Under the pieces are notes generated by a model. It was not told the DNA's origin. It saw nothing but the letters and a program-made list of their open reading frames with translations, and did no database searches. Of a DNA stretch of 9,124 nucleotides, positions 5,784-9,124 are shown in pieces. How positions within the stretch are numbered: position 1 is the stretch's first letter; every line of letters begins with the position of its first letter. The translations under genes were made by a program, and so were the position numbers. The DNA is from VRUE01 sp046733275 (GTDB lineage: Bacteria; Actinomycetota; Thermoleophilia; Solirubrobacterales; 70-9). The stretch is from the NCBI GenBank assembly GCA_046733275.1, contig JBKPOW010000088.1, forward strand, positions 1-9,124. Reading direction: 5' to 3'.

Positions 5784-7051
5784 TGCGCAAGAATCCTTTC
5801 AGGACAGCCATAGGAATACAGAATATTAGGTAGCGTGAATCCGCCTTCCCGATCCTGGCGGTTCTCAATCAGAGCGATCATCGTCCTTCCCACGGCTACA
5901 GCGGTCCCATTCAGCGTGTGGACCGCTTGAACAGCTTCGTTATCGGCAGGTCGGTACCTACAACTGAGGCGTCGCGCCTGGTAGTCGGTCGTGTTCGAGC
6001 ACGAGGTCAGCTCCCGGTAGCGGCCCTGGCTCGGGATCCACGCCTCGCAGTCGTACTTCTTCGCCGCCGGGGCGCCGAGGTCGCCGGCGGCGACGTTGAC
6101 CACCCGGTAGGGAATCTCCAGCTCGGTGAGGATGCGCTCCTCGATCGCCAGCAGGCGCTCGTGCTCGGCGGCCGACTCGGAGGGCTCTACGAACGAGAAC
6201 ATCTCGACCTTGTCGAACTGGTGGACGCGGAAGATGCCGCGCGTGTCGCGACCGGCGGCGCCGGCCTCGCGGCGAAAGCAGGAGGAGAAGGCGGCGTAGC
6301 GCAGCGGTAGCCGGTCGGCCTCGAGGATCTCGCCGGCATGCAGGCCGGCGAGGGCGACCTCGGAGGTGCCGGCGAGGTAGAGGTCGTCCTTGGGGATCTC
6401 GTAGATCTGGTCGCGGTCGCCGGGGAGGAAGCCGGTGCCGTAGAGCGCCTCTTCGCGGACCAGGACCGGCGGCACGACCGGCTCGTGGCCCTCGCCGCGG
6501 ACGAGGTCGAGGGCGTAGCGGACCAGGGCCAGCTCGAGCAGCACCAGGTCCCCCTTGAGATAGGCGAAGCGGGAGCCGGAGAGCCGCGCCGCCGCGTCCA
6601 TCTCGATCAGGCCCAGCTCGGTGCCGAGCTCGAGATGGTCGCGCGGCTCGAAGTCGAAGCTCGGCCGCTCGCCGACCTCGCGCAGGACGACCGCGTCCTC
6701 CTCGGTCATCCCGTCTGGGGCATCTGGGTCGGGCAGGTTGGGCAGGGCGGCGGCGAGCCGCTCGAGCTCCTCCTCGACCTCCTCCAGCTCCGCTTTCCCG
6801 GTCTCGATCCGCTCCTTGAGCCCCCCCACCGCCGCCATCAGCTCCTCGGCCTCCTCGCCGCGCTGCTTCGCCTCGCCGATCTGCTTGGAGAGGCTCTTGC
6901 GCTCGGCCTGGGCGCCCTCGATCTCGGGCAGCAGCTCGCGCCGGCGGGCGTCGAGCGCCAGCAGCTCGTCGACCTGCTCGGCCGCGCCGCGCCGCGCCAG
7001 CGCCGCCTTGACCCGCTCGGGGTCGGAGCGGATCAGCTTCAGGTCGAGCAT
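5780..7051 (-). CDS. serS: Seryl-tRNA synthetase
   Basis: SerRS charges tRNA-Ser (and tRNA-Sec where present) with serine in the cytoplasm, by way of seryl-adenylate. The protein is 423 aa, normal for bacterial SerRS. It begins MLDLKLIRSDPERVKAALAR, followed by a long charged helical hairpin (about 28-105), the tRNA-binding coiled-coil arm. The class II catalytic core shows the TSE loop at 229-231 (AGTSEVALAG), motif 2 from about 255 (SSCFRREAG, then RVHQFDKVEMF), ELTSCSNTTDYQARR (347-361) and motif 3 GTAVAVGRTMIALIENRQ (382-399). The last 220 bases are only about 55% GC against roughly 70-75% in the rest of the gene. It starts 12 bases after the cytochrome c stop, with a GGGAG-like site upstream, and its stop overlaps the regulator start. 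Confidence 0.97.
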   Translation of the reverse strand: MLDLKLIRSDPERVKAALARRGAAEQVDELLALDARRRELLPEIEGAQAERKSLSKQIGEAKQRGEEAEELMAAVGGLKERIETGKAELEEVEEELERLAAALPNLPDPDAPDGMTEEDAVVLREVGERPSFDFEPRDHLELGTELGLIEMDAAARLSGSRFAYLKGDLVLLELALVRYALDLVRGEGHEPVVPPVLVREEALYGTGFLPGDRDQIYEIPKDDLYLAGTSEVALAGLHAGEILEADRLPLRYAAFSSCFRREAGAAGRDTRGIFRVHQFDKVEMFSFVEPSESAAEHERLLAIEERILTELEIPYRVVNVAAGDLGAPAAKKYDCEAWIPSQGRYRELTSCSNTTDYQARRLSCRYRPADNEAVQAVHTLNGTAVAVGRTMIALIENRQDREGGFTLPNILYSYGCPERILAQ

Positions 7052-7063
7052 CGGAGGCTCCCG

Positions 7064-7453
7064 CTAGGGCGCCGGGCGTTGCGCTTCTTCGGCTTCGCCG
7101 CCGGCGTACTCGGCGACGAAGCGGGCCAGCGCCTCGGCATCCTCGCCGACGACGATGTTCTGCGGCATGATCGCGCCGGAGAAGCCGCCGTTCTGGATCG
7201 CGAAGAGGGCATCGTCGTAGGTCTCGGTCCGCTGGTCGAGGTTCGGGCCCTGCGCGCGCACGCTGCGGTTTCCGGTCCCCTGGGTGCCGGCGGCGCTGAG
7301 GGTATGGCAGCCGCTGCAGTGGGTGGCGAAGAGGACGGCGCCGTTGTAGTTGGGGTCGTCCTTGGAGACCGAGATGCCCTCCTCGCCGAAGCCGCAGGCG
7401 GCGAGGGCGAGGCCGGCCAGGGCTGCCGTCGCTATGGCGATCAGGGGTCGCAC
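7064..7453 (-). CDS. Small lipoprotein c-type cytochrome
   Basis: This is a membrane-anchored electron carrier facing outward, 129 aa. Residues 1-19 form a signal peptide ending in the lipobox LALAAC, with Cys20 as the lipidated residue. Haem is bound covalently by CSGCH (Cys46, Cys49, axial His50), and Met96 in AIMPQN is the likely second axial ligand. QGPNLDQRTETYDDALFAIQ lies between them, and the last helix EDAEALARFVAEYAG is typical of class I cytochrome c. The C-terminus is Glu/Ala-rich. The start is GTG at 7453, 8 bases after a TATGAT box. It is first in an apparent operon with serS and a response regulator, an unexpected combination. Partners (bc complex, oxidase) are not in view. Confidence 0.9.
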   Translation of the reverse strand: MRPLIAIATAALAGLALAACGFGEEGISVSKDDPNYNGAVLFATHCSGCHTLSAAGTQGTGNRSVRAQGPNLDQRTETYDDALFAIQNGGFSGAIMPQNIVVGEDAEALARFVAEYAGGEAEEAQRPAP

Positions 7454-7461
7454 GCGGCGGG

Positions 7462-7467
7462 ATCATA
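7462..7467 (-). promoter_or_regulatory. Putative -10 box (TATGAT) for cytochrome c-serS operon
   Basis: TATGAT, one base from the consensus TATAAT, is followed by 8 bases and then the GTG at 7453, implying a leaderless message. It overlaps a plus-strand box for the flavin reductase gene. No -35 is recognised. Confidence 0.45.
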
Positions 7468-7471
7468 TTGT
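7466..7471 (+). promoter_or_regulatory. Putative -10 box (TATTGT) for flavin reductase gene
   Basis: TATTGT lies 9 bases before the ATG at 7481, the same box and spacing as the ABC operon promoter at 1579-1584. The two divergent boxes share two bases, so the cytochrome and flavin reductase promoters use one AT-rich island. GGGCGAG before the ATG is at best a poor Shine-Dalgarno. Confidence 0.35.
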
Positions 7472-7480
7472 CCGGGCGAG

Positions 7481-7987
7481 ATGACTGCCGATCCCCGCAG
7501 GCCCCCGGCGATGAGCCCGCCCGACCCCGCCGGCTTCCGCGCCGCGATGGCGATGCTGCCCACCGGAGTGACCGTGGTCAGCGCCGCCGGGCCGGAGGGG
7601 CCAGCGGGGGCGACGGCCAACGCCGTCTCTTCGCTCTCGATCGAGCCGATGCTGATGCTGGCCTGCCTCGACCGCGGCTCGCGCACGCTGCTCGCCGTGC
7701 AGGCGGCCAACCGCTTCGGCATCAGCGTCCTGCACGCCGGTCAGGAGGAGCTCGCCCGCGCCTTCGCCACCAAGGCGCCGGTCGCTGACAAGTGGGAGGG
7801 CGTCGCCTGGAGCGATCGCGACGGCGTCCCGGCGATCGACGGCGCCCTCGCCTTCGTCGCCTGCGACCTGCGCGACGTGATCGCCGGCGGCGACCACGTG
7901 ATCGTCACCGGCGAGGTCACCGCCCTGGAGACGAGCGAAGGGGTCCCCCTCGTCTTCCACGAAGGCGCCTACCGGCCGTTGAGCTGA
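7481..7987 (+). CDS. Flavin reductase family protein (FMN-binding split barrel)
   Basis: This is a soluble flavoprotein of 168 aa of the flavin reductase-like family, which binds FMN or FAD and typically supplies reduced flavin to a monooxygenase or acts as an NAD(P)H:flavin oxidoreductase. After a Pro-rich start the domain begins FRAAMAMLPTGVTVVSA. The flavin-binding segment GATANAVSSLSIEPMLMLAC follows, then RFGISVLHAGQEELARAFA, and the closing strand GGDHVIVTGEVTAL near the C-terminus. Start: ATG at 7481, with a -10-like box 9 bases upstream; ATG 7511 (MSPPDPAGF) is an alternative that loses only the Pro-rich lead. No monooxygenase partner is nearby, so its acceptor is unknown. Its stop is one base from the stop of the convergent membrane protein gene. 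Confidence 0.88.
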   Translation: MTADPRRPPAMSPPDPAGFRAAMAMLPTGVTVVSAAGPEGPAGATANAVSSLSIEPMLMLACLDRGSRTLLAVQAANRFGISVLHAGQEELARAFATKAPVADKWEGVAWSDRDGVPAIDGALAFVACDLRDVIAGGDHVIVTGEVTALETSEGVPLVFHEGAYRPLS

Positions 7988-7988
7988 G

Positions 7989-8423
7989 TCAGAACGCGCC
8001 GCTGGTGCCGGCGGCTCTGAGACCGAGGAAGAGGATCACGCCGCAGCTGACGGCCATGATGCCCATCTCGCGGCGGACTATGGCGAGGGCTAGCGATTCC
8101 TGGTCGGCTGCCGGGAGGGATTCGAAATCGAGGTCGCCGAGCTCGCGCTGGGCGGCGCCGGCGCGGGCGCCCTCGGCGAGGAAGGAGACGACCAGGGGCA
8201 GGACCCCGTAGAGGTAGTGGAGGTCGTCGCTCTGTTCGTGGCCGGTCATCAGCAACAGGCCGCCGAGCAGGGCCTGGAGGAAGACCGCGAACTGGGCGCC
8301 GCGCAGCAGGTACCAGAAGGGAACCGAGGGCCGATCGCGGAGCCAGGCGATGCCGCCGAAGGCGAAGGCGGCGAGGTTGAGGGCGATCAGCGCGCAGCCG
8401 ACGACGAGGTGGATCGCGGTCAC
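7989..8423 (-). CDS. Hypothetical four-helix membrane protein next to nuo
   Basis: I do not recognise a named family. The 144 residues show helices at about 4-27, 39-59, 69-85 and 119-136, with a charged, acidic cytoplasm-like loop at about 86-117 (RELGDLDFESLPAADQES). Histidines lie at helix edges: His5 (IHLVVG), His62 (TGHE) and His69 (LHYLYG), and WLRDRPSVPFWYLLRGAQF joins helices 1 and 2. The histidines could bind haem or a quinone site, but that is only a thought. Start: GTG at 8423; no clear Shine-Dalgarno. It diverges from nuoA across an AT-rich gap and converges tail-to-tail with the flavin reductase gene. Base composition and membrane pattern support a real gene. Confidence 0.75.
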   Translation of the reverse strand: MTAIHLVVGCALIALNLAAFAFGGIAWLRDRPSVPFWYLLRGAQFAVFLQALLGGLLLMTGHEQSDDLHYLYGVLPLVVSFLAEGARAGAAQRELGDLDFESLPAADQESLALAIVRREMGIMAVSCGVILFLGLRAAGTSGAF

Positions 8424-8582
8424 TGGCTAAATCCGTCTGAAAGGGTCGGGATTCGGCTTGCTGATGCGGAAAATCACTATGTAGCAAGTTGTCACAAGGT
8501 GGGTGTATAACAGCGAGTGCAGGCGACGACGGCGCGGCGCGAGGCGCCCGCCGGGACGGCCGCCGCATCCCCTCCCACATCG
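8424..8582. promoter_or_regulatory. AT-rich divergent control region upstream of nuoA
   Basis: GC falls to 42% (21 of 50) in 8461-8510, the lowest in the window. It holds an inverted repeat CTTGCT (8457-8462) / AGCAAG (8483-8488) and a nine-base palindrome TTGTCACAA (8489-8497). A TATAAC at 8506-8511 is a possible -10 for nuoA, with TTGTCA (8489-8494) too close to be its -35. Promoters for nuo and the divergent membrane protein gene should lie here; exact boxes are uncertain. Confidence 0.45.
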
Positions 8583-8960
8583 ATGTTGAAGAGCTACCTA
8601 CCGATCCTCGTCTTCGCCCTGCTCGGCCTCGGCGTCGGCACCGCCTTCGTCCTGCTCAACCACGTGATCGGGCCGAAGCGACCGCGCAAGGCGACCGCGG
8701 CGAGCCGCCGCCAGGGCGAGCCGTACGAGTCCGGCATCCCTGTCGAGCCCTCGAGCGGGATCCGCTTCGGCGTCACCTTCTACCTGATCGCGATGCTCTT
8801 CATCCTCTTCGACATCGAGGTCGTCTTCCTCTATCCGATCGGCGTCATCCTCGAGGACGCTGACAGCCTCTTCGTCCTCGGCGAGCTGGTCGTCTTCGTC
8901 GTCCTCCTGCTCGTCGCCTTCGTCTACGTCTGGCGGAAGGGAGCGTTGGATTGGAAGTAG
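8583..8960 (+). CDS. nuoA: NADH-quinone oxidoreductase subunit A
   Basis: NuoA is a small membrane subunit of respiratory complex I, which passes electrons from NADH to quinone and pumps protons. From the ATG at 8583 it is 125 aa, a normal length, with three membrane helices: LPILVFALLGLGVGTAFVLL, then FGVTFYLIAMLFILFDIEVV, and LGELVVFVVLLLVAFVYVW. Between the first two lies the family signature GEPYESGIPV (the Cys of the common YECG is Ser here), and FDIEVVFLYP is the conserved acidic motif of helix 2. The frame extends upstream to a GTG at 8517 (147 aa), adding 22 Ala/Thr/Pro-rich residues; this would suit a leaderless start after TATAAC but is not family-like. Its end overlaps a possible TTG start of nuoB. 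Confidence 0.93.
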   Translation: MLKSYLPILVFALLGLGVGTAFVLLNHVIGPKRPRKATAASRRQGEPYESGIPVEPSSGIRFGVTFYLIAMLFILFDIEVVFLYPIGVILEDADSLFVLGELVVFVVLLLVAFVYVWRKGALDWK

Positions 8961-8971
8961 AGCGACAGACG

Positions 8972-9124
8972 ATGCGCAGTCGCCAGCTGCGCGCCCGCGA
9001 CATGCTGCGCGGCGACCTCGAGGGCGAGGAGCTGGAGCGCTACGTCGAGGAAAAAGTGGTGATGACCAGCTTCGAGAAGATGCTCGGCTGGGCGCGGGCG
9101 AACTCCTGCTTCCCGCTCACCTTC
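8972..9124 (+). CDS. nuoB: NADH-quinone oxidoreductase subunit B (partial, N-terminus)
   Basis: NuoB is the complex I subunit that carries the last iron-sulfur cluster (N2) before quinone. Only the N-terminus is present: a charged helix (RARDMLRGDLEGEELERYVE), then VVMTSFEKMLGWARANSCFPLTF at the edge, the well-known stretch just before the cluster-binding GLACCAIEMM, which falls outside. Start choice is open. ATG 8972 is taken here. A TTG at 8951 inside the end of nuoA has a better Shine-Dalgarno (AGGGAG), and ATGs at 9003 and 9060 are also in frame. Tight spacing to nuoA indicates one operon running off the window. Confidence 0.9.
   Translation, partial: MRSRQLRARDMLRGDLEGEELERYVEEKVVMTSFEKMLGWARANSCFPLTF

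Noticed and set aside
5958..7466. Minus-strand 502-codon frame over serS and cytochrome c
   Set aside because: Shifted frame of two certain genes; almost entirely Arg/Gly/Pro.
6338..7480. Plus-strand frame continuous with the flavin reductase, giving a 549-residue protein
   Set aside because: The added part is antisense to serS and cytochrome c and has no domain; the flavin reductase fold begins after 7481.
8489..8497. Rex operator at TTGTCACAA
   Set aside because: A Rex site needs two TTGTGA-type arms with a longer AT spacer; this is a nine-base palindrome only, so kept as a generic palindrome.
1..9124. tRNA, rRNA, CRISPR array, transposase, toxin-antitoxin or defence genes
   Set aside because: Looked for on both strands by eye; no cloverleaf with CCA-type end, no regularly spaced repeats, and no matching protein motifs were found.

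Overview
This window is high-GC bacterial chromosome (about 70% GC in genes) with ordinary actinobacterial housekeeping content. The SerS sequence, the GTG/TTG starts, the apparently leaderless promoters and a nuo operon starting with nuoA-nuoB suggest an actinobacterium, perhaps of the Thermoleophilia/Solirubrobacterales type. That placement comes from recognition of protein style, not from a search.

Layout. 1-868 (minus): the N-terminal 289 residues of an FtsX/MacB-type ABC permease, cut by the window edge, overlapped by its ATPase (865-1569, minus). Diverging from these are a HAD-IIA phosphatase (1598-2386, plus) and an MFS transporter (2383-3570, plus) joined by a GTGA overlap. A 146-base gap holding a cluster of inverted and direct repeats separates the MFS gene from a convergent acyl-CoA thioesterase-like gene (3717-4499, minus). 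Diverging from that, after a gap with GAA-loop hairpins, is msrB (4696-5091, plus). It converges on an apparent three-gene operon on the minus strand, read as lipoprotein cytochrome c (7064-7453), seryl-tRNA synthetase (5780-7051), then a NarL-type response regulator (5130-5783). A flavin reductase-like gene (7481-7987, plus) diverges from the cytochrome and abuts, tail to tail, a four-helix membrane protein of unknown function (7989-8423, minus). An AT-rich leader then precedes nuoA (8583-8960) and the start of nuoB (8972 to the edge), the first two subunits of NADH-quinone oxidoreductase (complex I).

How the genes fit together. Several encode redox or respiratory functions: cytochrome c, flavin reductase, MsrB and complex I. 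The ABC pair and the HAD-MFS pair are separate transcription units. The window contains no tRNA, rRNA, CRISPR array, transposase or defence-type gene that I can see.

I found no convincing new biological system. The most interesting items are non-coding: the four-copy repeat cluster at 3576-3690, the hairpins at 4546-4615 whose stems differ by paired changes, and TANNNT boxes placed 8-9 bases before start codons. Also worth a look are the cytochrome-serS-regulator operon and a sharp GC drop at the 3' end of serS.
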